DNA of 64,000 nucleotides from Adiantum capillus-veneris (taxonomy: Eukaryota; Streptophyta; Polypodiopsida; Polypodiales; Pteridaceae): the NCBI GenBank assembly GCA_014529385.2, contig CM043943.1, positions 100,811,855 through 100,875,854 on the forward strand, written 5' to 3'. This document shows, in pieces, positions 1 to 11,895 of this stretch. Position 1 is the first letter of the stretch, and each line of letters opens with the position of its first letter. Both the position numbers and the translations under genes were made by a program. A model generated the notes under the pieces. The model had not been told where the DNA came from, ran no database searches, and saw only the letters and a list, made by a program, of their open reading frames with translations.

Positions 1-1283
1 AAGTGCATCTTCCAGAGGATCATGAGTTATGCAATGATTTTTTGGTAAGAGAACCGCCAAGGATTTTTGCTTGAGAATGGTTAGAGTAGAAGCATATGTG
101 TGATGACGGTTTGCCCCCAGGGATGAAGAGATTATCTCTATGGTATGAGTCACCATATTAGCCCAGACTCATGATAAATTACTTGCTCAATTCAATGCAC
201 ATATTCAAGAATGTGGATAATCTACTGTGGGACCATCTCCTCTACAAGAAAGATACTTTGGGAGCCAGAATTGACATTAGAAATGTGAATCGTATGGAGC
301 AATTTTGGCCGCAAACAGCACCCGTTGGATCAATAAAACTCCCTAAAGCACCATGGATTTTGACAAGAGGCCAGGAATGCAAAGTAAAAGAGATCTCTCG
401 ATCCATGCATACGTCCACTGGGGTAATGCATTTTCTCCAAACATGTTTCACTAAAGAAGGGAAGATTACTAGTTTGAAGTCACACGACTGACGTAAAATG
501 TGCTAGATATATTTGAAGTGAAATAGACCATAGTGGGAATTGTGTAGCATATCCGTGTGTGGATTTCATACTATTGCTAGACTTATTTTGCAGTTTATTT
601 TACCAGTGGCCATTGAGGGTTGTTTGTCCCCTAGCGTCTGTACCACAATCTACAAATTCGCGAAGTTGGTGCAATGGATCTCCAAAAAGGAGATCCATGT
701 AGGCTCCATACCATCCGCCAAACCAAATGCTGTGAAGATTGTTTGCATGTTTGAGAAACACTTTTCTAGTACCATGCTAACCATTCAAGTGCATCTTCTT
801 GTTCACATAGTTGATGAGGTGGAATTAGCAGACACAATGCATTCCATATGGATGTTATTTTTAGAACGTTTCATGAAAACGCTCAAGGGATATGTGCCTC
901 AAAAGGCACATCCAAAGGGTAGCATGGCAGAGGGTTGGCTGGTATCAGTGTCCCTAGTTTACATTAGAGAGTGGCTATACATATTTGATCGTGATTGAGA
1001 TACACTTTGGTGCACCATAGATGATGAACACATATTTGGGAATGTGATGTGAAATCTTAGTGTTGAAAAGAAAATGATGGAAGATCTAGAGGCTAAGATC
1101 AATCAATTTTGCATGCTTCACAATCTAGTGAGGCAAAAGTGGATTTCACAGTACGAGGATAAAAATCAAGAGCGACAAAAGCCACGAATTGGGTGGAGAC
1201 AGGGAAGACGACCACTGATGCAATATCTGGTGGGTCTTGAGAGCCTACTACCATTCATGAGCTTAAGATGGTCGCAGAACTAG
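1..1283 (+). pseudogene. TNP2-like transposase C-terminal part with DUF4218 domain (CACTA)
   Basis: Broken coding region of a CACTA transposase. The frame at 171-491 reads through a PKAPWILT... segment to GKITSLKSHD, matching the TNP2 stretch that normally ends in KSHDCH. The frame at 540-998 is a clear DUF4218 domain: LPVAIEGCL, the MFEKHF segment, QVHLLVHIVDEVEL, then LERFMKTLKGYV and the final MAEG block. The stop and frame change between 491 and ~568 occurs where related proteins are continuous, so it is either decay or an unresolved short intron (a GT follows KSHD). The C-terminal tail near 1074-1283 is weakly recognisable. Role in an intact element: cut-and-paste transposition in the nucleus. 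Confidence 0.8.
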
Positions 1284-1429
1284 TTGAAAAGTTCACAACA
1301 GTGCGGCGAATAAGTGACTAAGGAGATGAGGAGTGGGAGTACTCGTGGAGTTGCAGCCCCAATGTATGTTTGCAATGTACGACTCGTGTCTTTCAAGATG
1401 TTTGAAGGACATCTCATAATTTTTTTTTC

Positions 1430-2205
1430 TTGCAGTATAAGTCATACACAGGAGCATGGTCTCCATCTGCTTCAAAGCGATCAACATGCTCCGAGAGTTT
1501 GGTGTTGACTAAAAAATCTACACACTCCTCTAGGCACCAACGCTCTAGTGGTGGCGGCAATTTCTGTGGAGGACCCGCCGTTGATGCTTCCACACCACCT
1601 TGTAGTCGTCAAAGTTCCTTACCTTTTGCTTCTTTGCCCATCCCCACACTAGCCATGGAATTTCCCTTTACTCAAGGTTTTGAACGGCTATCGATCGTTC
1701 CTGGATACACAGCACTCGCTTCTCCTCCAAGAGTCACCCCACTTGACACTCATTTCTTTGGGGCCCAAACTCCAGTGGAGACACCTATCATCTGTACCCC
1801 CATAGAGATGCCACTCGAGACCCACGCAGAGACGCCTGCAGGGCAACGACACCAAGGTTCACGCGTCACAGGCAAGAGGGCTTGCCGTACTCAATTGACA
1901 GCAGCGGAAGCATCTTCTTGGATGACAACGGCAAGAAGGGGATCTCACGCATGCATGGCTTTTTCTCTCAGGTGTTTTGACACTACATACTAAACATCTG
2001 GAGTGAAATGTCAAATGAATTAAAATATAAAGCCATCAGCATGCTGCATGACGAGTTTCCTATGTCAAATCGAGATGAGTGCGTCAATTAAGACCTGATG
2101 AAGGTGCGGTTACGCAAGTGCTATAAGCAGAAGCGCTCTGAAGTGCAAAAAGAAATAAAGCATGGGTGGAATAGGCCAGATTGGCTAGCCAATCTGGCTA
2201 AATAA
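1430..2205 (+). pseudogene. CACTA second gene, TNPD/Ptta-like DNA-binding protein
   Basis: Two pieces in different frames: a Ser/Thr/Pro-rich segment (1430-1993) and a basic segment from ~2008 to 2205. The second is better preserved in the other copy (22787-22984), where it reads FPMSNRDECVNKD, then a Lys/Arg-rich run, then WNRPDWLANLAK. The HDEFP...W-[DN]-RP-x-W spacing resembles the plant transposase (Ptta/En/Spm) accessory protein. In this copy the segment has a stop after CVN (TAA in place of AAA). Assignment rests on spacing and position behind the transposase; an unrelated element-encoded protein is possible. Confidence 0.5.
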
Positions 2206-2831
2206 GATTGGTAGCCAAATAAGATTGGTAGAATACAAAGCAAGGAGCACATGAGAATCCTGACAAGTGGAAGCAACAAAAGGAGACATCCATAGTGGAA
2301 GTAGAGATACGGAGCTCGCACCACTTGGGGAATGACCCTCTTGATGGGTGTCTATATGCGTCGCTAAATTGGGAATTGCAGCATTGCTATTGTTTAGTGT
2401 GGAGCATGTTTTACCCCTTGTAGTAATCTTGTATTAAAAACACACATTTGTAAGGCCCCCATTATGAGGAGAAGACACCATGAGAGAGGAAAAATCACTC
2501 TCGGAATACCAAAATTTTCATAGCCAGTCTCGATCTTTGCTCAAGAGTTGCTTCACCGGAATATTATGGCCATACCGCAGCCGGAAAATGGTCGAAAAAT
2601 GGCCAATTTTTTGGCAGGTGGCCGGTAGTCAATGTGCGGTGGCCAATGCATGAAAGTCAATGTTCCGTGGCATGTGGCCCAATTTAATGGCCGGTGGCCG
2701 AATTCAAAGGCGGACATGTATTTTCAAGGGCGGCCACACATGGGTGGATTGGAGACTCCAATTTGTACTTGTCTAGACAAGGGCCGCTACACACAGCTGC
2801 CCTGTCATGAGAGAGGGCATCCCTTTTGGCC

Positions 2832-2838
2832 TATAAAA
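2832..2838 (+). promoter_or_regulatory. TATA box in copia A LTR
   Basis: TATAAAA in the context GGCCTATAAAAGGAGGCC, about 370 bases before the LTR end. It is conserved in copies 2 (7621) and 3 (23611). This is the expected U3 promoter position for a copia LTR. Confidence 0.6.
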
Positions 2839-3036
2839 GGAGGCCATTTCTATGCACATTTAGGAGTGTTAAGTTGATTCAACAAGGTTGGTATGAGGTG
2901 GTGAGAGTGAAGCAAGGCAGGAGATCTATTAAGGGTATAATACCTTTGTAACGTACTTCTTGTTTGAAGTACTAAAGCTATTGAGCGACTGCTTTCGCGT
3001 GGATGTATCCCACATTGGGTGAACCACGTATATCGT

Positions 3037-3050
3037 TCTCTCTCTCTCTG

Positions 3051-3082
<32 letters not shown>

Positions 3083-3115
3083 TCGCTCTCTCTATCTCTC
3101 TCTCTCTCTCTCCTC
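3037..3115 (+). repeat. CT microsatellite in LTR R/U5 region
   Basis: Imperfect (CT)n run of about 80 bases, interrupted by single A and G bases. Its length differs in the three copies (also 7825-7886 and 23818-23869). Spurious Arg/Glu-rich reading frames on the other strand come from this repeat. Confidence 0.9.
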
Positions 3116-3203
3116 TGTAATCTCTCGTGTGTGACAATTTGTCTCTCTCCATTAAGTAAGCTACTCAAATATCTTTTTAGCCTACGTCATATTTTCTAAC
3201 AAG

Positions 3204-3215
3204 TGGTATCGGAGC
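3204..3215 (+). other. Primer binding site, initiator tRNA-Met type
   Basis: TGGTATCGGAGC two bases after the LTR. This differs by one base (A to G) from TGGTATCAGAGC, the usual plant copia primer site complementary to the 3' end of initiator tRNA-Met. The same one-base variant is present in copy 2. Confidence 0.85.
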
Positions 3216-3274
3216 AAGGTTTACGCATATCTAAAGTGTCTCAAGGAAAGGATTCATTGAATTGAGTGGGAGTA

Positions 3275-5435
3275 ATGGCGGACAAAGGGAAGCTCAAGAT
3301 CGACAAGTTCAACGGCAAGAACTACCAACACTAGAAGATGCAGATTGAAGACTATCTCTACTAAAAGGACCTTTTTTTTCCACTAGGCGGTCTTGCAAAG
3401 AAGCCCGCAATAATGGAAAAGAAGCATGGATTGTCCTTGACCGTAAGACATTAGGAACAATCCGGCTAAGCTTGGCTTCAACGGTGGCCTTCAATGTTTC
3501 GGAGATGAAGACCATGGAGGACTTGATGAAGTCACTTGACGGCATCTACGAGAAACCATCGACATCCAATAAGATATTTCTCATGAAGCGCTTGTTCAAT
3601 CTAAAGATGGCAGAGAATGGTTCAGTTGCAAAACAGTTAAATGACTTTAACACCAACATAAGTCAACTTTGATTAGTGAAAATCAATTTTGATGACAAAG
3701 TGCGAGCTCTCCTTATACTATCGTCTTTACAAGATAGTTGGGACAGCTGTAAGTAATTCTATCTCTGGCACAAATACTCTTAAGTTTGATGATGTTTTGG
3801 GTGTTCTCCTAAGTGATGAAATGCAAAGAAGAAGTGCACGAGAATCATCAAGTGATGCACTGCCAGTGAAAGAAAAGGAAGGCCTAAGGAGAGGTTCAAA
3901 AACCAAAAGGGTCGTGATCGCTCAAGGCAGAGCAAAGCACGCACAAAATCAGTTCTTGAATGTTGGAACTAGTGCAAGAAGGATTGCTGGTGCAAGAAGA
4001 AGAAGGAGTCGGAGTCTCAAGATAACAAGAAACCATCAGAGGCCAATGTGGCAGGTAAAGTAGAGCAAGATGATCTATTTCTCTCATTAGACAATGTGTC
4101 TAGTTCCTGGATAGTAGATTCCACGGCTTCATTCCATGAGACACCACACAAGCAACATTTCCAAGATTACACCGAAGGAAATTATGGATATGTATACTTG
4201 GGAGATGATGAAGCTTGTGAAATTGTCGACAAAGTTAAAGTTTGTGTCAAAATTGCTAACAGAAATGAATGGAAGCTTAAAGATGTTAGACATGTTTCTT
4301 CTCTCACAACAATTCGATATGTACATGACAATTGGACGATGAAGGTCACAACATTGCATTTGGAAACAAGTGTTGGAATATCGCAAAGGGATCTTTGGTA
4401 GTTTCCAAAGGAAAAAATGTTGGTACACTTTACTTGTGTACTATTAGCATGAAGCCTTCAACTTGTGCAACATCTATAGAAGTTGATAGTGCGGTGTGGC
4501 ACTATCGGCATGGGCATATGAGTTCCAAAGGAATATAAATCCTTCAATCAAAGAATCCTTTACCAGGTTAAAAATAACTGGACTTAGAGTACTTTAAAGA
4601 TTGTGTTTATGGTAAAGAAAAGAGGGTAAAATTCAAAAAAGCAAGAAACCAAAGAAAAAACAAAAAACTTGAACTAGTTTATTTTGATGTTTGGGGTCCT
4701 ACAAGTACATCATCCCTTGGTGGCTCATTGTTCTATGTAATATTTATAGACGATGCAACTAGAAAAACATGGGTTTATGTCATGAAGAATAAATCCGATG
4801 TGTTTTTCATATTTCAAAGGTGAAAAGCCTTTGTGGAGAATGAAGTAGGTACCAAGGTTAAATGCCTCGGGTCCGACAATAGAGGCGAATATTGTATCCA
4901 AACTTTTGAAATGTTTTATGCTAGCAATGGCATTCGTAGACAAAGGACAACCCCAAGGACACCTCAACAAAATGGAATTTCCAAAAGGATGAACAGAAAA
5001 ATCATGGAGCAAGCACAAAATGTGGCTACATGCAGGCTTATCGCTTGAGCTTTGGACAAAAGCAGTAAGTATGTTTGTGTATTTGATCAACAGGTCACCC
5101 TCAACGGCATTGGATGGGGGAGTTCCAAAGGAGGCATGGACATGTAAACCGGTGAATTATTCATTTCTTAAAGTGTTTAGGTGTGAGGCTTTTATGCACA
5201 TAGATAGAAGCCTAAGATCAAAGCTAGATGCAAATTCTAAAAAGTGTTTCTTCATTGGCTATGGAGGAGGTGACTTTGGGTATCGCCTATGGAATCCTAA
5301 AGATAGTAAAATAGTTCAAATAAGGGATGTGATTTTCAATGTACAAAAAAAGAAAAATGTGCTGAGTACATGGAGCTTGAGGACGGTTAAGACTCAACGA
5401 ATCCAAACGGTTGACAACATACATTAACTTAAACA
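3275..5435 (+). pseudogene. copia A copy 1 gag-pol (gag, protease, integrase), broken
   Basis: ATG at 3275 opens a gag beginning MADKGKLKIDKFNG, typical of plant copia gag. It is interrupted almost at once by TAG (where Trp is expected) and TAA (where Gln is expected). Gag continues through EMKTMEDLMKSL and LKMAENGSV to ~3672 and, frame-shifted, to ~4050; the zinc knuckle is deleted to a remnant. Protease reads WIVDSTASFH (DST instead of DSG). Integrase shows DVWGPT, SDNRGEY and PQQNGIS, but the catalytic Glu is Lys (SKRMN). This copy also has a private one-base deletion near 3425. The coding region ends mid-polyprotein at the gypsy junction. Confidence 0.85.
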
Positions 5436-7363
5436 CTGTAAGACCCATCTTCTCAACGCATGAGTGTGTTATGACACATATTTGGGCTCCACCATCCACA
5501 TAACCTTGTCCTAGATTTTTCCTTTTATGCCACACATCTACTATTGGGAAAATGTCTGGTAGCTCATCCATTGCCAACACCTTCACTAAACCTCTCTCTG
5601 GGCCTTTCCTCATTGGGTTAACCATCTTCTTCCACTGTCGCTTTAGCTTAGGCACCATCTCTAAAAGCTACCCAAAAGTAACATCTGCCTTCCTTCTTGT
5701 CAAATCCTCCTTCAAGTCATAGCTTAATTGCCCATCCCCTAGTGGAAAATCTGAAACATGAAACTTGCGAACGAGCCCTCCTTTTTCTCTTGCCCTTGAC
5801 ATCTTCACCTTCATGACTCTTTCCGTTCTTCTTACTAGGAACTGGGGCACTTCTTCCTTCTTTTTCCTCTGTGGTCCTCTTCCCAATTGGCATCACTAAT
5901 GTATCCTCTAGCTTTGATGCCTTCTCCAAGGTGACTACACTTAGTACTTTTGTCTTTCCCTTTTCCTCCTGGGTTAATCCACTGGTTCCTTCTTCTCCCT
6001 TAATTTCAATTCCATAATCATTGGACCTCGTTAGCACCTGTTTTGGCAATGGATACATGTCTCCCCCCATCCTTGGTGGCTTATCACATTGCGGGCTGAT
6101 GTGGCCCAACTCTCCGCAATTATAACATGTGGGCGTCTGCCTCTAGAACCTACCATTGCTTTGTCCAACACCATTCCTAGGTCTTTCTTCGCCTCCTGGT
6201 TGATTTGCAAACCTCCCTTGACCTTGATTATTTCCCACTTGACCTAGCAGGTTGAGGCTGAGATTATTCATTAAATCTACCACGTGCCTCATGTCTTGCC
6301 TTAGCCCATCATCTTGCACTGCTGTAGTGACCACTGTTGGCATAACCTGAGGAGTAACAGAAACCACTAGTTCATTGATGAACTCTACCTTGCGAAGAAT
6401 CCATAGGCTGAAATTCAGACCTCATGGGCAAAGACTCCACCCCTAACTGGATCATTCTTCTCAACTTCCACTCTCTGTTCCTTGCTACCTCTAGTGCATC
6501 CTCATATGTCCTAGGATTCTTTAGCTCCACTCTCCAACGTATATTCTCCCAAAGACCAGCCAAGAACCTGTCCTTCTTCATCATGTCAGGCGGGGGTACC
6601 TATGGTGCTAATGCCTTGCACATTTGCTCCCATGCCAATGAGAACTTATGGATGTATGCATCTACTGGCTCACCTTCCTTTTGCACTAAAGCCTGTACTT
6701 CTTGCCAAACTTTGTCAGGATCTCGTGTCTTCACAAACTCCACTCCCAATCCATGCCTTAGATTGTCCCAACTCAATCTTATAGGTGGATCCGTTGCACG
6801 CAACTCCTCTTCAAATGCTTTGGACCAAACTCGTGCATCACTCTTCAAACAAATTTGGAGAAGATGTAACATCTATGCAGGGTCATGAATCTGGTTGCTA
6901 ATGCAACCAACCTCCATCTTTTCCAAGTCTTCGACATCTTCATCACTTCTTCCATGAAACTCCGGATAAGAGAAAGCCATGGCTACCCAAATTACGATGC
7001 TTTGAGAACCCCTTCCAACACACGTGCAATAACCCAAAACTTTTGACTGACTCAATTCCCAGAAACTTCAATGGAGCTCAACTTTAGATAAGGACAAACA
7101 CATGCACATCAAATCAGTTTTCATAGTTAATCATTGGGATTACAACAAGCAAAGGACATTCGAGGATCTCTCGTAATCTTCTTGGCCCGAACATAAAGAC
7201 TATGCGCTGCTGGAAAAAATCTTCCTAGACACATGAACATTTATCTAGATTCTCTGAGTTAAATGAAAAGGAGTGAATTGAGGGCCATTTTGATCATCCA
7301 TTAAAGCCAACCATGCAGCTCCCAAGAAAGCACACCTGTCTTATCCTCTGATTTTTCCAGAGT
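5436..7363 (-). mobile_element. Ty3/gypsy fragment A1 (gag to protease start), antisense
   Basis: Homologous to gypsy C at roughly 49858-51755 in the same orientation. It carries the protease N-terminal region (5438-5700), a Lys-rich linker, the CCHC zinc knuckle, the gag core and part of the 5' leader. Both ends are artificial: copia A copy 1 on the left and the truncated LTR of copia A copy 2 on the right. No LTR of its own is present. Confidence 0.85.
5438..6980 (-). pseudogene. gypsy A1 gag-protease fragment
   Basis: Read from ATG at 6980 (MAFSYPEFHGRSDEDV). Gag core follows with LLQICLKSDARVW, WQEVQALVQKEGEPVDAY and FLAGLWENIRWRVEL. A CCHC knuckle (CYNCGELGHISPQC) lies near 6076-6126, then a basic linker, then protease sequence with VDGGAQICVITHS near 5450-5490. 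Several frameshifts and stops break the frame (for example around 6143, 6370 and 6590), whereas gypsy C is open across the same region. In an intact element this would form the capsid and cleave the polyprotein. Confidence 0.85.
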
Positions 7364-7365
7364 AC

Positions 7366-7821
7366 CGCGGCCGAAAAATGGTCGAAAAATGGCCAATTTT
7401 TTGGCAGGTGGCCGGTAGTCAATGTGCGGTGGCCAATGCCCGAAACTCAATTTTCCGTGGCATGTGGCCGAATTTAATGGCCGGTGGCCAAATTCAAAAG
7501 CGCCTTGTATTTTCAAGGGCGGCCACACATGGGTGGATTGGAGACTCCAATTTGTACTTGTCTAGACAAGGGCCGCTACACACAGCTGCCCTGTCATGAG
7601 AGAGGGAATCCCTTTTGGCCTATAAAAAGAGGCCATTTCTATGCACATTTAGGAGTGTTAAGTTGATTCAACAAGGTGGGTTTGAGGTGGTGAGAGTGAA
7701 GCAAGGAAGGAGATCTATTAAGGGTATAATACCTGTGTAACGTACTTCTTGTTTGAAGTACTAAAGCTATTGAGCGACTGCTTTCCCATGGATGTATCCC
7801 ACATTGGGTGAACCACGTATA

Positions 7822-7860
<39 letters not shown>

Positions 7861-10208
7861 CTCTCTATCTCTCTCTCTCTCTCTCCTCTGTAATCTCTCG
7901 TGTGTGACAATTTGTCTCTCTCCATTAAGTAAGCTACTCAAATATCTATTTAGCCTACATCATATTTTCTAACAAGTGGTATCGGAGCAAGGTTTGCTCA
8001 TATCTAAAGTGTCTCAAGGAAAGTATTCATTGAATTGAGTGGGAGTAATGGCGGACGAAGGGAAGCTCAAGATCGACAAGTTCAACGGCAAGAACTACCA
8101 ACACTAGAAGATGCAGATTGAAGACTATCTCTACTAAAAGGACCTTTTTTTTCCACTAGGCGGTCTTGCAAAGAAGCCCGCAATAATGGAAAATGAAGCA
8201 TGGATTGTCCTTGACCGTAAGACATTAGGAACAATCCGGCTAAGCTTGGCTTCAATGGTGGCCTTCAATGTTTCGGAGATGAAGACCATGGAGGACTTGA
8301 TGAAGTCACTTGACGGAATCTATGAGAAACCATCGACATCCAATAAGATATTTCTCATGAAGCGCTTGTTCAATCTAAAGATGGCAGAGAATGGTTCAGT
8401 TGCAAAAAAGTTAAATGACTTTAACACCAACATAAGTCAACTTTGATTAGTGAAAATCAATTTTGATGACAAAGTGCGAGCTCTCCTTATACTATCGTCT
8501 TTACAAGATAGTTGGGACAGCTGTAAGTAATTCTATCTCTGGCACAAATACTCTTAAGTTTGATGATGTTTTGGGTGTTCTCCTAAGTGATGAAATGCAA
8601 AGAAGAAGTGCACGAGAATCATCAAGTGATGCACTGCCAATGAAAGAAAAGGAAGGCCTAAGGAGAGGTTCAAAAACCAAAAGGGTCGTGATCGCTCAAG
8701 GCAGAGCAAAGCACGCACAAAATCAGTTCTTGAATGTTGGAACTAGTGCAAGAAGGATTGGTGGTCCAAGAAGAAGAAGGAGTCGGAGTCTCAAGACAAC
8801 AAGAAACCATCAGAGGCCAATGTGGCAGGTAAAGTAGAGCAAGATGATCTATTTCTCTCATTAGACAATGTGTCTAGTTCCTGGATAGTAGATTCCACGG
8901 CTTCATTCCATGAGACACCACACAAGCAACATTTCCAAGATTACACCAAAGGAAATTATGGATATGTATACTTGGGAGATGATGAAGCTTGTGAAATTGT
9001 CGACAAAGTTAAATTTTGTGTCAAAATTGCTAATAGAAATGAATGGAAACTTAAAGATGTTAGACATGTTTCTTCTCTCACAACAATTCGATATGTACAT
9101 GACAATTGGACGATGAAGGTCACAACATTGCATTTGGAAACAAGTGTTGGAATATCTCAAAGGGATCTTTGGTAGTTTCCAAAGGAGAAAATGTTGGTAC
9201 ACTTTACTTGTGTACTATTAGTATGAAGCCTTCAACTTGTGCAACATCTATAGAAGTTGATAGTGCGGTGTGGCACTATCGGCTTGGGCATATGAGTTCC
9301 AAAGGAATATAAATCCTTCAATCAAAGAAGCTTCTACCAGGTTTAAAAGAAGTGGACTTAGAGTTCTTTAAAGATTGTGTTTATGGTAAAGAAAAGAGGG
9401 TAAAATTCAAAAAAGCAAGAAATGAAAGAAAAAACAAAAAACTTGAACTAGTTTATTTTGATGTTTGGGGTCCTACAAGTACATCATCCCTTGGTGGCTC
9501 ATTGTTCTATGTAATATTTATAGACGATGCAACTAGAAAAACATGGGTTTATGTCATGAAGAATAAATCCGATGTGTTTTTCATATTTTAAAGGTGAAAA
9601 GCCTTTGTGGAGAATGAAGTAGGTACCAAGGTTAAATGCCTCGGGTCCGACAATAGAGGCGAATATTGCATCCAAACTTTTGAAATCTTTTATGCTAGCA
9701 ATGGCATTCGTAGACAAACGACAACCCCAAGGACACCTCAACAAAATGGAATTTCCAAAAGGATGAACAGAAAAATCATGGAGCAAGCACAGAATGTGGC
9801 TACATGCACGCTTATCGCTTGAGCTTTGGACAAAAGCAGTAAGTATGTTTGTGTATTTGATCAACCGGTCACCCTCAACGGCATTGGATGGGGGAGTTCC
9901 AAAGGAGGCATGGACATGTAAACCGGTGAATTATTCATTTCTTAAAGTGTTTAGGTGTGAGGCTTTTATGCACATAGATAGAAGCCTAAGATCAAAGCTA
10001 GATGCAAATTCCAAAAAGTGTTTCTTCATTGGCTATGGAGGAGGTGACTTTGGGTATCGCCTATGGAATCCTGAAGATAGTAAAATATTTTAAATAAGGG
10101 ATGTAATTTTCAATGTACAAAAAAAGAAAAATGTGCTGAGTACATGGAGCTTGAGGACGGTTAAGACTCAAGAAATCCAAACACTGACAACGTACAACAA
10201 CTTAAACA
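7366..10208 (+). mobile_element. Ty1/copia family A, copy 2 (both ends truncated)
   Basis: Near-identical to copy 1 from inside the LTR (TACCGCGGCCG...) to the same fusion with gypsy sequence after ACTTAAACACTG. The LTR lacks about its first 120 bases because it is joined directly to the end of gypsy fragment A1. LTR remainder 7366-7974, TATA box 7621-7627, primer site 7977-7988. Together with the gypsy part it is the second unit of a direct duplication. Confidence 0.85.
8048..10208 (+). pseudogene. copia A copy 2 gag-pol, broken
   Basis: ATG at 8048 (MADEGKLKID). It carries the two early stops seen in copy 1 (TAG after NYQH, TAA after YLY), the TGA after NISQL, the protease DST variant and the integrase Glu-to-Lys change (SKRMN). 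It lacks the one-base deletion of copy 1, so gag reads on through NEAWIVLDRKTLGTIRL. New lesions include TAA near 9587 and TAA at ~10091 where copies 1 and 3 have Gln (CAA). The frame ends at the gypsy fusion. Confidence 0.85.
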
Positions 10209-10807
10209 CTGTAAGACCCATCTTCTCAACGCATGAGTGTGTTATGACACATATTTGGGCTCCACCATCCACATAACCTTGTCCTAGATTTTTCCTTTTA
10301 TGCCACACATCTACTATTGGGAAAATGTCTGGTAGCTCATCCATTGCCAACACCTTCACTGAACCTCTCTCTGGGTCTTTCTCCATTGGGTTAACCATCC
10401 TCTTCCACTGTCGCTTTAGCTTAGGCACCATCTCTAAAAGCTGCCCAAAAGTAACATCTGCCTTCCTTCTTGTCAAATCCTCCTTCAAGTCATAGCTTAA
10501 TTGCCCATCCCCTAGTGGAAAATCTGAAACATGAAACTTGCGAACGAGCCCTCCTTTTTCTCTTGGCCTTGACCTCTTCACCTTCATGACTCTTTCCCTT
10601 CTTCTTACTAGGACCTGGGGCACTTCTTCCTTCCTTTTCCTCTGTGGGCCTCTTCCCAATAGGCATCACTAATGTATCCTCTAGCTTTGATGCCTTCTCC
10701 AAGGTGACTACACTTAGCACTTTTGTCTTTCCCTTTTCCTCCTGGGTTAATCCACTCGTTCCTTCTTCTCCCTTAATTTCAATGCCATAATCATTAGACC
10801 TCGTTAG

Positions 10808-10949
10808 TTTTGAGAGAGAAGGAGAGAGCACAGAAGTAGAACCCCAAAGTGTGCAGAATACACACATGAGATGATGTATATATAGAGGGGACCTGGGTGC
10901 CATATATAGAGAAGCCATATATTGAGTAGCTTCACATATAAGCTCAACA
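10808..10949 (-). repeat. 3' LTR of the TRIM-like element
   Basis: 142 bases, ending (plus strand) AGCTCAACA. Same as the right LTR except three substitutions and one instead of three copies of a 15-base unit (TATATAGAGAAGCCA). Confidence 0.9.
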
Positions 10950-10957
10950 CCCCCGCT
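10950..10957 (-). other. Polypurine tract of the TRIM-like element
   Basis: Antisense reading GAGCGGGGG directly before TGTTGAGC, the start of the 3' LTR. Position and composition fit a plus-strand priming tract. A similar tract abuts the TGTTGAG LTR of copia G at 42404. Confidence 0.65.
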
Positions 10958-11539
10958 CAAATAAGGGTCCCTAACTGTGGATGAAAAAACCCTTGGGGGA
11001 TCAAGGGAAAAACCCAAAGCTCTATATACACCCACCGTTATATTATAAAAATCATTGAATATACAAATGTTTACGAGGAGCTACATCACTCCTTTTACAA
11101 TGAATGTTTTATGAGGAGTTACATTACTCCTATCAAATACAATAATGAATACAAAGGTTCAATAAAGAGGTGTAAAAGCTATCGATTAGCTTGTAATCAA
11201 AAGTGTCTCTGTGAATCTGCTGTGTAGCTTGTCATAAATATCGCATCACCAAACATGTCTTCATGTTGTCATCAATAGGGCATCACCAAACATATCTTCA
11301 TACATCTTTTATTGTCACCAAGTTTGTCTTCATAAAATCAATTCTTTGATCAATCCTACATAGATCATAGACTCCAAAAAAAAAACATGTCATGAAAATT
11401 ATTAGCATCGTTAATGAAATAATTACGTTCACAATGCCATAAGAGATGGTTCGCGACGCCACTCTTTTGACGACATATATACGCACGACAACATATGGTA
11501 CATAAAGTATAAACGTAAAAGTACAAAATGTGTGATTAC

Positions 11540-11895
11540 GTGACAACATCATGGCATCACCGAGAATAACCATGGTATCAACGAAATATCATCATGGCAT
11601 CACCGAGAATAACCATGGTATCAACGAAACAACATCATGGTATCACCGAGAATAACCATGGTATCAACAAAACATCATCATGGTATCAATAAAAATCACT
11701 AAGGAATCAACGAAATATCATCATGGAATCACCGAGAATCACCATGGTATCAACGAAATATCATCATGGCACCACCGAGAATAACCATGGTATCAATGAC
11801 ATATCATCATGGTATCAACGAAAATCACCATGACCAAAGTATTAACAAAACATCATCATGGTACCATCAAAATCACTATGGTATCAATGAGAAAT
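11540..11895. repeat. ~42-bp minisatellite inside the TRIM-like element
   Basis: Direct repeats built on CATCATGG.ATCACCGAGAATAACC then ATGGTATCAACGAAA. Successive ATGG anchors at 11551, 11593 and 11637 are 42-44 bases apart; later units are degenerate. Confidence 0.85.

Larger units (their letters stand above)
1..2448 (+). mobile_element. CACTA (En/Spm) DNA transposon, 3' part, copy 1
   Basis: Remnant of a class II CACTA element entering from the left edge. It holds the C-terminal part of a TNP2-like transposase and a second, shorter coding region downstream, the usual two-gene order of the superfamily. The whole stretch is repeated at 18081-23227 with the same order and scattered point differences, where the left part of the transposase is also preserved. 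No CACTA-type terminal inverted repeat was found; the right end is set where the copia LTR (TGTAAGGCC...) begins at 2449. Both genes carry stop codons, so the element is inactive. Confidence 0.75.
2449..3201 (+). repeat. 5' LTR of copia A copy 1
   Basis: Begins TGTAAGGCCCCC and ends CTAACA (TG...CA), with the tRNA primer site two bases downstream. It contains a TATA box followed by a stretch common to all three copies, and a CT microsatellite near its 3' end. The left boundary is inferred from the TG; the right boundary is fixed by the primer site. Confidence 0.65.
2449..5435 (+). mobile_element. Ty1/copia retrotransposon, family A, copy 1 (3' truncated)
   Basis: 5' LTR, primer binding site, gag, protease, integrase and the N-terminal edge of the reverse transcriptase region are recognisable in copia order. 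The element stops abruptly at ~5435, where it fuses to minus-strand gypsy sequence; copy 3 continues past this point into reverse transcriptase. Copies at 7366 and 23228 share the same stop codons and the same integrase lesion, so all three descend from one dead element by DNA duplication. Confidence 0.85.

Noticed and set aside
491-600. Extra short intron between KSHD and the DUF4218 domain of the CACTA transposase
   Set aside because: A GT donor follows KSHD and AG acceptors exist, but no acceptor restores a convincing frame, so it is left as a possible decay gap.
2929-3168. Arg/Glu/Ser-rich reading frames on the minus strand (also 7639-7941, 23629-23911)
   Set aside because: They are translations of the CT microsatellite in the copia A LTR.
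11540-11895. Regularly spaced repeats resembling a CRISPR array
   Set aside because: Units are contiguous and degenerate without unique spacers, and they lie inside a plant retroelement.
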